Assembly (NCBI RefSeq): GCF_016909175.1
Contig: NZ_JAFBFI010000013.1
Coordinates: 1-64,000, forward strand
Origin: Peribacillus deserti
GTDB lineage: Bacteria; Bacillota; Bacilli; Bacillales; DSM-1321
DNA: 64,000 bases
Direction: 5' to 3'
Shown piece after piece: positions 36,634-45,834 of the stretch (position 1 is the first letter of the stretch; every line of letters starts with the position of its first letter). The notes under the pieces were generated by a model, which was not told the DNA's origin, searched no databases, and was given only the letters and a program-made list of their open reading frames with translations. Position numbers and translations under genes: made by a program.

Positions 36634-37617
36634 TCAAGTCGATTCACGAATGACTAATTCGTGATCTAAGATGATGCTTTCCACCTTTTCCCCTTTAATC
36701 TTATTGATCAGCATCTTTGCTGCAAGTGTACCCATCTTATACATAGGCTGGGCAATTGTAGTCAACGTTGGATTGGTCATATTAGAAAAGTCAATTTGAT
36801 CGAAACCGACCAGGGCTATATCATTTGGAACCTTTAATCCAAGGCTGTTTATTTCTTTGAGGGCCCCTATTGCCAACAGATCTGATACAGCAAATACAGC
36901 AGTCGGCCGCTTCTCTAGGTTCAAAATCTTCTTCATGGCCTGCTGGCCATACTCTAAACCTATTTGCTTAGTATGAAAAATATAATCTTGATTAATAGAT
37001 ATGCCATGTTCTTCTAATGCTTTTTGATAACCCATTTGACGCTGCCGCGCATATAGATATTTCTCATCTGTATTGATCAATGCTATTTTGTTGTGGCCCA
37101 GTTTGATGAGATGTTTAACTGCCCTAAAAGATGCGCCTTCGTTATCTATTGTTACAAATGGTATACCGCTATCAATTGTATACTCGCTGCATTGAATAAT
37201 CGCATGGTTTTCAGACAGTGAAACTAACGTCTCTATATTAACTGCCGGATCCATTGAAATAATGCCATCAGCCATTTTCTTTCGTACTAAATTAAAATAC
37301 GTATTCTCTCGTTCAGGATTAGAATCAGTCTGGCATAAGAGAATATTATAATCCTGGCTGATTGCGATATCCTCAATTCCTCTTATGATTTCTAAGTAGA
37401 ATGGGTTTGAGATGGTAGGGATCAAGACTAGAAGAATTCGGCTTTCTGAGGTTCGCAGATTCCTGCCCAGCATGCTGGGTTCATAATTCAGCTTTTTGAT
37501 TGCCTGTTCCACTTTAATCCTTGTCTTTGGAGATACTGTCAATTGTCCGTTTACCACTCTAGATACGGTTGCTACCGAAACTCCTGCCAAACTGGCAACC
37601 TGCTGTATATTTGCCAT
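36634..37617 (-). CDS. LacI-family transcriptional repressor
   Basis: 327 residues. The N-terminal helix-turn-helix IQQVASLAGVSVATVSRVVNG (split after VSVA) is canonical LacI/PurR, with a hinge near residues 50-58. The periplasmic-binding-like effector domain follows, with ILVLIPTISNPFYLEIIRGI and DIALVGFDQIDFSNM. It is encoded immediately upstream of the sugar ABC operon in the same direction, and palindromes of ATGTAATCGATTACAT type lie in front of it. It probably represses the transporter operon and itself, with the imported sugar as inducer. Confidence 0.9.
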   Translation of the reverse strand: MANIQQVASLAGVSVATVSRVVNGQLTVSPKTRIKVEQAIKKLNYEPSMLGRNLRTSESRILLVLIPTISNPFYLEIIRGIEDIAISQDYNILLCQTDSNPERENTYFNLVRKKMADGIISMDPAVNIETLVSLSENHAIIQCSEYTIDSGIPFVTIDNEGASFRAVKHLIKLGHNKIALINTDEKYLYARQRQMGYQKALEEHGISINQDYIFHTKQIGLEYGQQAMKKILNLEKRPTAVFAVSDLLAIGALKEINSLGLKVPNDIALVGFDQIDFSNMTNPTLTTIAQPMYKMGTLAAKMLINKIKGEKVESIILDHELVIREST

Positions 37618-37657
37618 CTGAAACCCTACTTTCTATCCATACACTTATATGCAGCAA

Positions 37658-37677
37658 AAATGTAATCGATTACATTT
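37658..37677. promoter_or_regulatory. LacI-type operator, 20-bp perfect palindrome
   Basis: AAATGTAATCGATTACATTT with a central CG is the classical LacI-family operator form. It lies 41 bp upstream of the repressor gene start, suggesting autoregulation. Confidence 0.75.
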
Positions 37678-37857
37678 ACATGGTAATACATTCCAAATTT
37701 TCTGTCAATTAAATTTATGCTAGCAAAAAACGTTGAACTTTTGGGTAGTATAGCTTTTTTTTAGGTTAGGCAGCATTCGATTTCAGAAATTGTTATAGGA
37801 TTATATTATTAACCGCTGAATGGTTTACTAAAAAACATGATTACTGGGTGTACGGTT

Positions 37858-37873
37858 ATGTAATCAATTACAT
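37858..37873. promoter_or_regulatory. Second LacI-type operator
   Basis: ATGTAATCAATTACAT differs from the first palindrome only at the centre. It is about 190 bp upstream of that site, within the 530-bp gap between the divergent repressor and MFS genes. It could permit DNA looping or control the MFS gene. Confidence 0.6.
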
Positions 37874-38149
37874 TTATTATTATAGTAAATTGGTCTGATA
37901 ATTGAGCAGTTGTTCTTGTTAGGCCTCACTCTGTACATCGTGCTATACTTTCTGGTACATTGATATAGTTATATATTATAATTATTATCTTAGTTAACTA
38001 TTTCATTCTATAGCAGGTGCTATACATAGCAAAAGTGAATGCGTATGTATTTTCTCCCTACTGAGTAATGAATCTATTCGGTTATGGGAGCAGAACCTGA
38101 GCTAAATGGGGTGTAAGTCAAAAAATATCTTAGAGTGAGGGGATAGAAA

Positions 38150-39352
38150 ATGAATACATCAGGATCTAAATTATGGACGAAGGATTTTATTGTTGTTTCT
38201 TCCGTCAATTTTTTCTTAACCCTGATTTTTTATTTGTTAATGGTAACGATTGCGGTATTTGCCGTAAATAGATTCAATGCTTCTACTAGTGAGGCCGGGC
38301 TTGTAACGGGGATATTTATTATCGGAACGTTAATTGGGCGGCTGTTTATCGGCCGCTTTATCGATTCTATCGGCCGGAAGCGGACTTTGTATATTGGATT
38401 GCTCTGTTTTACGCTTGCCACTCTTTTATATTTTATCAATGGCGGAATTACCTTACTGCTTGTGACTCGTTTAGTACATGGCATGACCCTGGGAATGGCC
38501 AGTACAGCAACAGGAACGATTGTAGCACAGATTATCCCGTCTTCACGCAAAGGGGAAGGAATCGGTTATTACAGCATGAGTGCGACTCTGGCTACAGCAA
38601 TTGGGCCATTCATTGGAATTTATATGAGCCAGCATACAACCTTCCAGATGATTTTCAGCTTCTGCCTTGTTCTGGGCATCATCAGTTTGATCATAGCGTT
38701 GTTCCTCCATGTCCCTGCATTGGATGGGTCCGTCAAAACTTCGCCGGTTAAAGGGTTCAAGCTTGCCAGCTTCGTAGAGCCTAAGGCATTGCCTATTGCG
38801 TGTATTACCTTGGTCATCGCTCTCTGCTACTCCAGCGTCCTTTCTTTCATTAATTTTTATGCCATTGAAATCCGCCTGGTCAGCTCAGCAAGTTTCTTTT
38901 TCATTGTCTATGCCATAGCCGTTTTATTATCACGCCCATTTACAGGCCGCTTAATGGATCTTAAAGGGGCGAACTATATTATGTATCCGGCCTTTATTTT
39001 GCTGGCAGCCGGAATGCTACTTTTAAGCACAGCAGACCAAAGTGTCACCTTATTATCAGCGGGCGTCCTTATTGGTATAGGCTTTGGCAATATGCAATCA
39101 GCCACCCAGGCCGTTGCAGTAAAATTAACTCCGCCGCACCGGATGGGATTAGCGACATCAACTTTCTTTATCTTTCTTGACGCAGGACTTGGATTTGGAC
39201 CTTATCTGCTGGGTTTCATCATCCCAGTGACAGGCTACAGCACACTCTATGTGATGATGGGCGTTATGACTCTGGCTTCTGCTGTTCTTTATTATTTCCT
39301 TCATGGAAAAAAAGAAAGTTCAGGAAGAGCGGGTATGAATGCTTTAACATGA
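38150..39352 (+). CDS. MFS transporter (drug/metabolite efflux type)
   Basis: A 400-residue, 12-helix carrier. GRLFIGRFIDSIGRKRTLYIG (split over the loop 2-3 signature) and GMTLGMASTATGTIVAQIIPSSRKGEGIGYYSMSATLATAIGPFIG, the motif C region of helix 5, place it among DHA-type exporters related to B. subtilis YwoG/YttB. GAGTGAGGGGA precedes the ATG. It is divergent from the LacI repressor, with two LacI-type palindromes between them, so sugar export is an alternative to drug efflux. A terminator follows. Confidence 0.85.
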   Translation: MNTSGSKLWTKDFIVVSSVNFFLTLIFYLLMVTIAVFAVNRFNASTSEAGLVTGIFIIGTLIGRLFIGRFIDSIGRKRTLYIGLLCFTLATLLYFINGGITLLLVTRLVHGMTLGMASTATGTIVAQIIPSSRKGEGIGYYSMSATLATAIGPFIGIYMSQHTTFQMIFSFCLVLGIISLIIALFLHVPALDGSVKTSPVKGFKLASFVEPKALPIACITLVIALCYSSVLSFINFYAIEIRLVSSASFFFIVYAIAVLLSRPFTGRLMDLKGANYIMYPAFILLAAGMLLLSTADQSVTLLSAGVLIGIGFGNMQSATQAVAVKLTPPHRMGLATSTFFIFLDAGLGFGPYLLGFIIPVTGYSTLYVMMGVMTLASAVLYYFLHGKKESSGRAGMNALT

Positions 39353-39359
39353 TAGGTAA

Positions 39360-39389
39360 GGGACATCCTGATTGGGGATGTCCCTTTTT
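39360..39389 (+). terminator. MFS gene terminator
   Basis: GGGACATC pairs with GATGTCCC, followed by TTTTT. Confidence 0.85.
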
Positions 39390-39420
39390 GGGTTAAAAGC
39401 CGTATATCTACTTATGAAGG

Positions 39421-39580
39421 CGCAATTACCGGTTCGCGGCCGCATTAGTTTATTTTTCAGCGCATATCACTGGAAGGAAGTTTGATTTCTCTTATCTAAA
39501 TAGGCAGTTTGTATATCCATTTAGGACTTTGGCGCAATTATTTTCTTATATGATGCAATTACTTATTTATACGCGAGACA
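39421..39580. repeat. Phased 20-21 bp repeat (CGCAATTA word), two clusters
   Basis: CGCA(A/T) starts at 39421, 39441 and 39461, 20 bp apart. After 72 bp GCAATTA occurs at 39534 and 39555, 21 bp apart, then ACGCGA near 39571. It is non-coding, lies between the convergent MFS and small-protein genes, and is more decayed than the other arrays. Confidence 0.65.
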
Positions 39581-39779
39581 GCCCAGACAGTTTTTCAAAA
39601 CAGTCCAGGATGTCTTTCATTTCAAAGCTGCTCTAATTAGCCGAGCCGTTTTACTTACGTCTCCTGTCGATATTCTTCGCTGGCCAAACAAACTATAGGA
39701 ATGAGCTTCAGCTTATATCATCTTGGCCAATTCTTTTGCTGAACTCTGAATGGCAGTGTGGAAAGCGCATCATAACATG

Positions 39780-39971
39780 TTACCCTTTAGGCAAGTCAAG
39801 TGCCTGGTATGCTGACTGATACTTTCCGCCTTCAGCAACTTCTGAATGGTACAAAGCCTTTAGAGCAAAGTTTTTCTCAAGTTTGTGTTCATTCATCAAT
39901 TCTTTAAGCCGCTTTTGTAAATTTTTATCGTCTTTGACCAGCTGCTGCATTTGTGATTTTATATACTTCAT
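39780..39971 (-). CDS. Small hypothetical protein, 63 aa
   Basis: A Lys/Leu-rich, mostly helical small protein (KSQMQQLVKDDKNLQKRLKELM) with no membrane segment. GGGGAG is 11 nt before the ATG. It lies 90 bp downstream of the NhaK-like gene in the same direction and could be cotranscribed. I do not recognise the family. The even helical pattern and the plausible ribosome binding site support a real gene. Confidence 0.5.
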   Translation of the reverse strand: MKYIKSQMQQLVKDDKNLQKRLKELMNEHKLEKNFALKALYHSEVAEGGKYQSAYQALDLPKG

Positions 39972-40063
39972 TAAATGATTAACTCCCCTTCAAACTAATG
40001 TACCTTACGTTTCAAACGCAATACACTAAGGTCATACTATTTTACATTTTGCAGAACTCATTG

Positions 40064-42097
40064 CTATTCAACGTGTTCATATAAAGCCACACTTTCATGG
40101 TAGTTAACAAACCTTCTTAATTCTTTGGCCTGATCTCTGTTAATTTCTCCAGATTCAAACATTCTGCGGATTTCTGAACGTTCTACATCCATCACTTTAA
40201 GACGCAGTTCTTCTTTTTGTTCTTCTTTTTTTTCATTGTATCTTACAGTTGGTCTTTTTAATCGATTGATCATTCTTTTATAATCTAAAACCACGACATG
40301 AACCATTTCTGCTCTTTGCTGGTGTTCTTTTTCATACTCCCTTAAGCTTTTAAGAGCCGCTTTTAAAGCCTTTAATTGAATATCCTGTCCAATACGCAAT
40401 TTAGCTATCGTAGTTGCCCTTTCTATAGGATAATGGCCTCTATAGCGTTTCCACCCTCTTATCATTTTACCTATTAGATATATGATCCCAGATTGGACGT
40501 TATATGAGAGTGCCTCTTCACGATAGTCAAGAGATCTTTCAAACGATTCAAACATGGCTTGATCCATTGCGTCTTTATTCATTTCTGCGTGGATATATTT
40601 TCTTTCAGCTTTTAACGCCATTAGCCGTATTTCTTTCATTTTTTGCAGGTAATGGCTGGTATCATATTGTTTCGAATCTAGTTCTGGTTTTATTTGCTGA
40701 AACCTCACCTTATATTCATTAATTAGTTCATAAGCTGTGGATTCATTTTCTTCATTCATTTCTAAACGAAGCTTTTTAATAGCAGATAATAACAGCCTTT
40801 GCTTTGCCTCATTTACACTTATTAAATTTGTTGTTTCGCCTTCTGCTGATTCTTCACTTAGCAGAGGCAATAACATGGTGGCCGCAAGTAATGTAAACAG
40901 AATGACGCCAGCTGCCAAAAACAGAATCAACGAACGTTCCGGGAATACATCACCGTTCTTTAAAAGGTAAGGAATCGATAGAACCCCCGCCATAGTAACT
41001 GCACCGCGGACCCCCGTTAAACTAATTAACAATGTTGTTTTTATGTTTGGTTTAGCGGCAGCTTTTTCCTGTCCGCTGCGATTTTCATAAAAGGAAAAGA
41101 AATATGACCAAATGAAGCGAATTCCCAATATAGCAAAACCAATGGCAATCACATATCCAATAGCTAACCAGTTTCCTATATTAGGGTTTTCAACTGTTTC
41201 AGCCATGGAGGAGGGTATGTTTACCCCTAACAACAGAAATACAATTCCATTTAAAATAAATAATACAATGGACCAAATATTTTCTGTGAGAACCTGTTCT
41301 TCAGCAATTATCGTTTCAGTTCGTTCTTTTACTAATGCATGGACAATGCCGGCTACAACTACAGCAATCACTCCAGATGCATGCAAAAGCTCTTCAGTAA
41401 TCATAAAAATAACGAATGGAGTCATAATTCGCAGAAGCGAGTGAAAGGTAACATCATTAATTCCCTGTTTGCGTAAGGTAAATCGTATCCATGTTATAAG
41501 CAAGCCGAGAACTAAACCCAAAAGAGCACCGGCTATAAACATATATGTAAAATCAAAGATTGCTTCTCTTAATGAAAAATATCCTGTCACCACAGCCGCT
41601 ACCGCATAATTAAAAGCAACTAAACCTGAGGCATCATTTATTAAAGATTCTCCTCTAACAAGATGTAATACTTTTTCTGGGATACGAATACGCTTAGCAA
41701 TGCCATTCACAGCTACCGGGTCTGTCGGTGATAGAATCGCTGCCAAGGCAAATGATGCTGCCAAAGGGATATCCGATATGAGCCAATGAATGAAGTATCC
41801 TCCGCCAATAGTTGTTAACAGAACAAGGACTATGGCATTCCCAAATATAGGCGCTCTCATCTTCCATAATTCTTCACGTGGAAAATGCCTTCCATCATTG
41901 TATAAAAGAGGAGCCACAAATAGCAGCAGAAACCACTCTGTTTCAATTTCAATTGAAATATCTTTAAATACAATGGCCGCTATAATTCCAAATGCAATCT
42001 GAATCAGAGCATTAGGTATCGTTGGAATGTAATGGCTGATGATATTGGATATTAGTAAACAAATAAGCAGCAATAATACGGTCATCAATAAATCCAT
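40064..42097 (-). CDS. CPA1-family Na+(K+)/H+ antiporter, NhaK-like
   Basis: 677 residues. About twelve helices (1-410) carry APLLYNDGRHFPREELWKM and AILSPTDPVAVNGIAKR, followed by GESLINDASGLVAFN, whose ND pair is the ion-binding site of the family. A charged cytoplasmic tail of about 260 residues follows. The size and the long tail fit B. subtilis NhaK (YvgP). The protein exports monovalent cations in exchange for protons and supports pH and salt tolerance. GGGGGGAGAGC precedes the ATG. Confidence 0.88.
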   Translation of the reverse strand: MDLLMTVLLLLICLLISNIISHYIPTIPNALIQIAFGIIAAIVFKDISIEIETEWFLLLFVAPLLYNDGRHFPREELWKMRAPIFGNAIVLVLLTTIGGGYFIHWLISDIPLAASFALAAILSPTDPVAVNGIAKRIRIPEKVLHLVRGESLINDASGLVAFNYAVAAVVTGYFSLREAIFDFTYMFIAGALLGLVLGLLITWIRFTLRKQGINDVTFHSLLRIMTPFVIFMITEELLHASGVIAVVVAGIVHALVKERTETIIAEEQVLTENIWSIVLFILNGIVFLLLGVNIPSSMAETVENPNIGNWLAIGYVIAIGFAILGIRFIWSYFFSFYENRSGQEKAAAKPNIKTTLLISLTGVRGAVTMAGVLSIPYLLKNGDVFPERSLILFLAAGVILFTLLAATMLLPLLSEESAEGETTNLISVNEAKQRLLLSAIKKLRLEMNEENESTAYELINEYKVRFQQIKPELDSKQYDTSHYLQKMKEIRLMALKAERKYIHAEMNKDAMDQAMFESFERSLDYREEALSYNVQSGIIYLIGKMIRGWKRYRGHYPIERATTIAKLRIGQDIQLKALKAALKSLREYEKEHQQRAEMVHVVVLDYKRMINRLKRPTVRYNEKKEEQKEELRLKVMDVERSEIRRMFESGEINRDQAKELRRFVNYHESVALYEHVE

Positions 42098-42566
42098 TTA
42101 AGCTCTCCCCCCTGTAGTACTGTTCTATTTTCTCCAAATTTACTTAACACAACCATATATTTGCGTATATAGATTTAAGTATAACAAAGGAAAAGAGACT
42201 ATCCTTATTGTACGCACTGCAGGTGTGTCACATTCAAACCTTCAAAAGCGCCCGATAGGCTTTTTAGCGGGGCTTAATCTATAGTAGTAAGGGTATGGAG
42301 GGAGATTACTTTTTCACGGATCTATGATTATTGGGAATCTAAGCAACATTCATGAGCCAAGTTTTCTGAGTTCCATTAATGAGACTTCTCATACATTCAG
42401 ACGGCAGCTTTAATAGCCTGAGTACAGATTGTACCCAGGCTATTCTAACTCGCGGGCGAAGCTATGGAAAGCAGGACTCTTCCCAAAGAAAGGAATAGGA
42501 ACAGCCAGGCAAATTCTATGTGAGTTCAATCTATTGAAAGATATGCTGAATTGACTCAGTTCATAT
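42098..42566. other. Gene-free gap with one inverted repeat
   Basis: This is a 469-bp gap. AATAGCCTG (42412-42420) pairs with CAGGCTATT (42436-42444), and GTAC pairs inside the loop. It lies about 120 bp beyond gvpU and lacks a T run, so it is a weak candidate for the end of the gas vesicle transcript. I see nothing else. Confidence 0.4.
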
Positions 42567-42965
42567 CTATGTTTCATTATCGCTGCTATCGTATATTCTT
42601 CCTAAAAAGAACCCGTCAATTTCATTTAATTTGCCCCGCCAGAGTATCTTTCCCTTTGACGGGGTGGGCTTGCTGTCACCGACGTATACCTTGGTATCTT
42701 TCATATGGAGAAAATAGGCTTCGGAATCGTCATTGTTTTGAGCCGCCTCTCCGGCTCGTCCAAGCTGTTCGCTTAATGCTTGTGCAATTTCATTTCCGTC
42801 TTCGAATGTTTCACTCATCGTATTGAAATATTCCTTAGCAGATATCATCGTTCCCGTAATAACAGAACCTTTAACGTTTAAGGTGATATCCAAGGAGAAA
42901 TCATGTTTATTGGCCGCTTGGACAAAGAATTCAAGTATATTGTCTTTCATTATGCCAGAACTCAT
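42567..42965 (-). CDS. gvpU: Gas vesicle accessory protein GvpU
   Basis: 132 residues beginning MSSGIMKDNILEFFVQA, a mixed alpha/beta protein without membrane segments. It is last in the operon; its ATG lies 2 nt beyond the gvpT stop, and AAAGGAG inside the gvpT end serves as ribosome binding site. GvpU is reported to drive clustering of gas vesicles in B. megaterium through a phase transition. The C-terminal FFLGRIYDSSDNET is acidic and hydrophilic. Confidence 0.85.
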   Translation of the reverse strand: MSSGIMKDNILEFFVQAANKHDFSLDITLNVKGSVITGTMISAKEYFNTMSETFEDGNEIAQALSEQLGRAGEAAQNNDDSEAYFLHMKDTKVYVGDSKPTPSKGKILWRGKLNEIDGFFLGRIYDSSDNET

Positions 42966-42967
42966 AA

Positions 42968-44926
42968 TCAGGTCTCCTTTTTTATTTCGTTTAATAGCAG
43001 ATAGGTGTCCTGATCATCGTTAAGAACATTATAGAAATCTACCTTCTCTGCCAGATCTGACTTTTTGGATTTTAACCCTTTTTTATCTGAATTGCTTTTT
43101 TTACTCTTATCAGCTTGCTCACTTACTGAATTGTTTTCATTTTGGTCTTTGCCCTTACTTTGCTTCTTCCCGCTATTTTGATTTTGCTTCTTACCCTTTG
43201 CCTCTTTACCGTTCCCTTCAGCCTCTTCCTCTTCACTTTCTTCTTGGTCTTCAGAATCGTCCTTATTGCTGTTACCTTGATCTTTTATCTGTTCGCTGTT
43301 TCCATCTTGTATCTCTTCATCAGTATCTGCTTCTTCAGGGTCCCGATTATCTGAGTCGTCATCATTTTCCTGACTGTCTTCCTGATCTTCTGCCTGATGT
43401 TTCACCTTTTCACTAGCATTTTCTTGATTGTCTTCTTCTGAATCAGCTTCATCACTTTCTTTCTGACCTTCCGTGCTTGCTTCATTCTCCTGGCTGTCTG
43501 CCTGATCTTCTGATTGATTTTTTAGCTTGTCACTCTTCTTTTCTTCATTATCTTCTTCAGTATCAGCCTCTTCACTGTCTTTCTGGCCTTCTGATCCATC
43601 ATTCTCCTGGCTATCACCCTGAATTTCTACCGGATTCTTTACCTCGTTATCGTTCTCTCGATCTTTCTCTGAAGCTTCCTGATCACTGTCTTCCTGGTTT
43701 TCTGTTTCTTCTTCATTATTCTCGCCATTAACCTTGTCCTGCGGATCTACCTTTTCATCATCCTCTGACTCCTCCACGTCACTGTCAGTTTGTCCTTCCG
43801 ACTCTTCGGTATCATCCTGATCTTTTGTTGAGCCTTGTTCATTTCCATTATTATTTAAGGCGTTTTTTTTTTGAGAATTTAGGGCGTTATCCTCTTTCTC
43901 AGTTTCGTCAGACTGATTGGAATCTTGGCTCTGGCCATTTTTTTCTTGAGCTAAATTTGATAACAGCTCTTCGATTTTGCCTAAGCGGTCCTGAAGCTTT
44001 TCGTTTTCTTCTTTTAGGGACTCGTATTCATTTTCGGGCGTTTTTTCAGCTGACTCTGATTGTTCACCTTCATCGCCTTCCTGGCCTGATTCAGCTTTTA
44101 CGTCTTCACTAGTCTCATCAGCGTCTGTTTGGGATTGCCCTGTCTCGGTATTTTCTCCTTTTGTATCAGCTTCTTCACTATCGTCCTCACTGTCTCCCTC
44201 AGTCTCAGTACCCTCACCATTCCCCTGGCCTTCTGGCTGTGATGTCTGATTACTATCTTCTTGTCCCTCGGATTCCTTTGTTTCATTTCCTCCTGAAGAC
44301 TGTGATTCTTGATTGCTTAAAGGACCTTGTAAAAATGACTGTGATTCATTGTTATCATCCTGGCCTTCTGATTGAGACACAGCCTCATCTTCTTTTTTTG
44401 AACTGGACTCGTCATTTTTCAACTCATTGGAGGAGGAAGGTTGATCGGATTCTGCTTGATCCTTACCTTTGCTTTCACCACTTTTTGTTTGGATCAGCTT
44501 CGTCAGCATTTCCTCTAAACGGTCTAAACGGTCGTTGACATCTTCATTGCCCGAGGATTCTTTCGATTTATTAACTGGAGATTGAACGCTGGTTTCATTC
44601 TCCCCTTTTGAATCCTGTTCGTTTGTATACCCTTCGATATTTGCTTCCTCTTTCTTATCAAAGATCTTTCCGGCTGAATTTTTAATAGAATCGACTGCTT
44701 TTATCGACTTATCCTTGACCGCCTTTCCTAATGAAGCTCCTGTGCTTTTTAATTTTTCCCCGCTCATATTTTCTACAAGCTTTTTACCATTATCAGGTGT
44801 TGCCGCATAACCCACTGCAGCACCGATCAGACCTCCTGCGATTGAACGGATGAGCGTACTGCTGCTCGTGCTGCTTTCTGTTTTCTTATCCTGATTTTGT
44901 TTTTCCGTTTCTTTTGTTTTTTCCAT
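42968..44926 (-). CDS. gvpT: Gas vesicle protein GvpT, expanded acidic form
   Basis: 652 residues, mostly Glu/Asp/Ser/Gln/Asn-rich and probably disordered. Residues about 28-75 form a YtxH-like segment (SIAGGLIGAAVGYAATPDNGK) also seen in GvpP. Two short helical modules, DRLDRLEEMLTKLIQ (about 129-144) and LQDRLGKIEELLSNL (about 308-322), match the C-termini of GvpP and GvpJ. Between about 410 and 540 lie three acidic repeats of about 40 residues (DNA spacing 117 and 120 bp). The tail is Lys-rich, then structured (DFYNVLNDDQDTYLLLNEIKKET). GvpT is considered dispensable for shell formation. My recollection is that megaterium GvpT is much shorter, so the acidic part may be an expansion. Confidence 0.8.
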   Translation of the reverse strand: MEKTKETEKQNQDKKTESSTSSSTLIRSIAGGLIGAAVGYAATPDNGKKLVENMSGEKLKSTGASLGKAVKDKSIKAVDSIKNSAGKIFDKKEEANIEGYTNEQDSKGENETSVQSPVNKSKESSGNEDVNDRLDRLEEMLTKLIQTKSGESKGKDQAESDQPSSSNELKNDESSSKKEDEAVSQSEGQDDNNESQSFLQGPLSNQESQSSGGNETKESEGQEDSNQTSQPEGQGNGEGTETEGDSEDDSEEADTKGENTETGQSQTDADETSEDVKAESGQEGDEGEQSESAEKTPENEYESLKEENEKLQDRLGKIEELLSNLAQEKNGQSQDSNQSDETEKEDNALNSQKKNALNNNGNEQGSTKDQDDTEESEGQTDSDVEESEDDEKVDPQDKVNGENNEEETENQEDSDQEASEKDRENDNEVKNPVEIQGDSQENDGSEGQKDSEEADTEEDNEEKKSDKLKNQSEDQADSQENEASTEGQKESDEADSEEDNQENASEKVKHQAEDQEDSQENDDDSDNRDPEEADTDEEIQDGNSEQIKDQGNSNKDDSEDQEESEEEEAEGNGKEAKGKKQNQNSGKKQSKGKDQNENNSVSEQADKSKKSNSDKKGLKSKKSDLAEKVDFYNVLNDDQDTYLLLNEIKKET

Positions 44927-44941
44927 TGTAAAAACCCCCTA

Positions 44942-45274
44942 TTAGTAGTTGAATTCAGTTGAATTTAAACGGTTATTTGACATGCTTTTTTCGAGTGCTT
45001 CAAGCCTTTGATGCAGCTTCTTATTTTCTTCTTCAAGAGCCTTTGTATTGCTGTCTGAAGCTTTAGATGATAAATAGGGATCGTTTTCCCACCAGTCCAT
45101 CCCTATTTCCTTTGCCTTATCAACAGATGCAACAATCAGCCGTATTTTAATCGTTAATAGTTCAACATCTGCAATACCTACTGTGATATCACCTGCTATG
45201 ACGACGCCTTTATCTAATATTTTCTCTAATACATCCACAATCGTACTGGACTGCATATTATGTTCGATTGCCAT
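44942..45274 (-). CDS. gvpJ: Gas vesicle protein GvpJ
   Basis: A 110-residue minor shell protein of the GvpA superfamily. The core SSTIVDVLEKILDKGVVIAGDITVGIADVELLTIKIRL (broken here by a helix-turn) parallels GvpA helix 1, the beta hairpin and helix 2. A C-terminal extension, EEENKKLHQRLEALEKSM, is the heptad-like module shared with GvpP and GvpT. GvpJ is essential for nucleating shells in known systems. AAGGTGG precedes the ATG. Confidence 0.9.
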   Translation of the reverse strand: MAIEHNMQSSTIVDVLEKILDKGVVIAGDITVGIADVELLTIKIRLIVASVDKAKEIGMDWWENDPYLSSKASDSNTKALEEENKKLHQRLEALEKSMSNNRLNSTEFNY

Positions 45275-45298
45275 TTGAATTCCACCTTTAGTTTTGAA

Positions 45299-45583
45299 TT
45301 AAAGCAAGCTTCCTAAAGGACCAAGATCGATGTTCAAGTCCTCAGCATCAAGGCCGAAAATTTCTTTCAATTCTTCCATTTTTTCTTCGAGGTTCATTAA
45401 TGCTTCACCTAAGTTTTCAATTTGCTCGTCTGTCAAAGTCCCGCCTTCGACACGTCTTATCGCATGCCTTTCTACAATCTGCCTTAACAGCTCAATGACT
45501 GTTAAAACTAACTGCGCTAACCCGTGTTCTGCATTCTCAGGATCAAGATTAATCTTTCCATTTGTTTGGCTGGCCGGTTGCAT
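45299..45583 (-). CDS. gvpK: Gas vesicle protein GvpK
   Basis: A 94-residue helical protein with the conserved segment GLAQLVLTVIELLRQIVERHAIRRVEGGTL (spread over residues about 22-52), typical of GvpK, an essential assembly protein. It overlaps the end of gvpS by 35 nt, and GGGAGGAG precedes its ATG inside that gene. Confidence 0.92.
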   Translation of the reverse strand: MQPASQTNGKINLDPENAEHGLAQLVLTVIELLRQIVERHAIRRVEGGTLTDEQIENLGEALMNLEEKMEELKEIFGLDAEDLNIDLGPLGSLL

Positions 45584-45824
45584 CGATCAACTCCTCCCTC
45601 TGTATATCAAATTCTTGTGATGATACGGTTTTTCGATTTCCTGCTTTAGCCTGAACGAGAGATTCTACTGAAGCAATAAGTAACCTCAAATCCAAATAGA
45701 CTAGGTCGACTCCTGCAATGGAAATCACTAAATCTGCTTTTAACGCAACACCCTTATCAAGGATGACATCCAAAATATCAATTAATGCGATATCCTTGTT
45801 TTCTATCGATTCTCTTAGAGACAT
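45549..45824 (-). CDS. gvpS: Gas vesicle protein GvpS (GvpA-like)
   Basis: A 91-residue GvpA-superfamily protein: DIALIDILDVILDKGVALKAD, then VISIAGVDLVYLDLRLLIASVE, equivalent to GvpA helix 1, beta hairpin and helix 2. The ATG at 45824 follows AGTGAGGACGAG; the frame open to 45887 overlaps gvpL and lacks a ribosome binding site. It probably is a minor shell or tip component. Confidence 0.9.
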   Translation of the reverse strand: MSLRESIENKDIALIDILDVILDKGVALKADLVISIAGVDLVYLDLRLLIASVESLVQAKAGNRKTVSSQEFDIQREELIDATGQPNKWKD

Positions 45825-45834
45825 ATACTCGTCC

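Noticed and set aside
43142-44538. Several long open frames on the plus strand opposite gvpT
   Set aside because: They mirror the acidic low-complexity codons of gvpT (Leu/Pro/His-rich shadows), lack ribosome binding sites and overlap one another.
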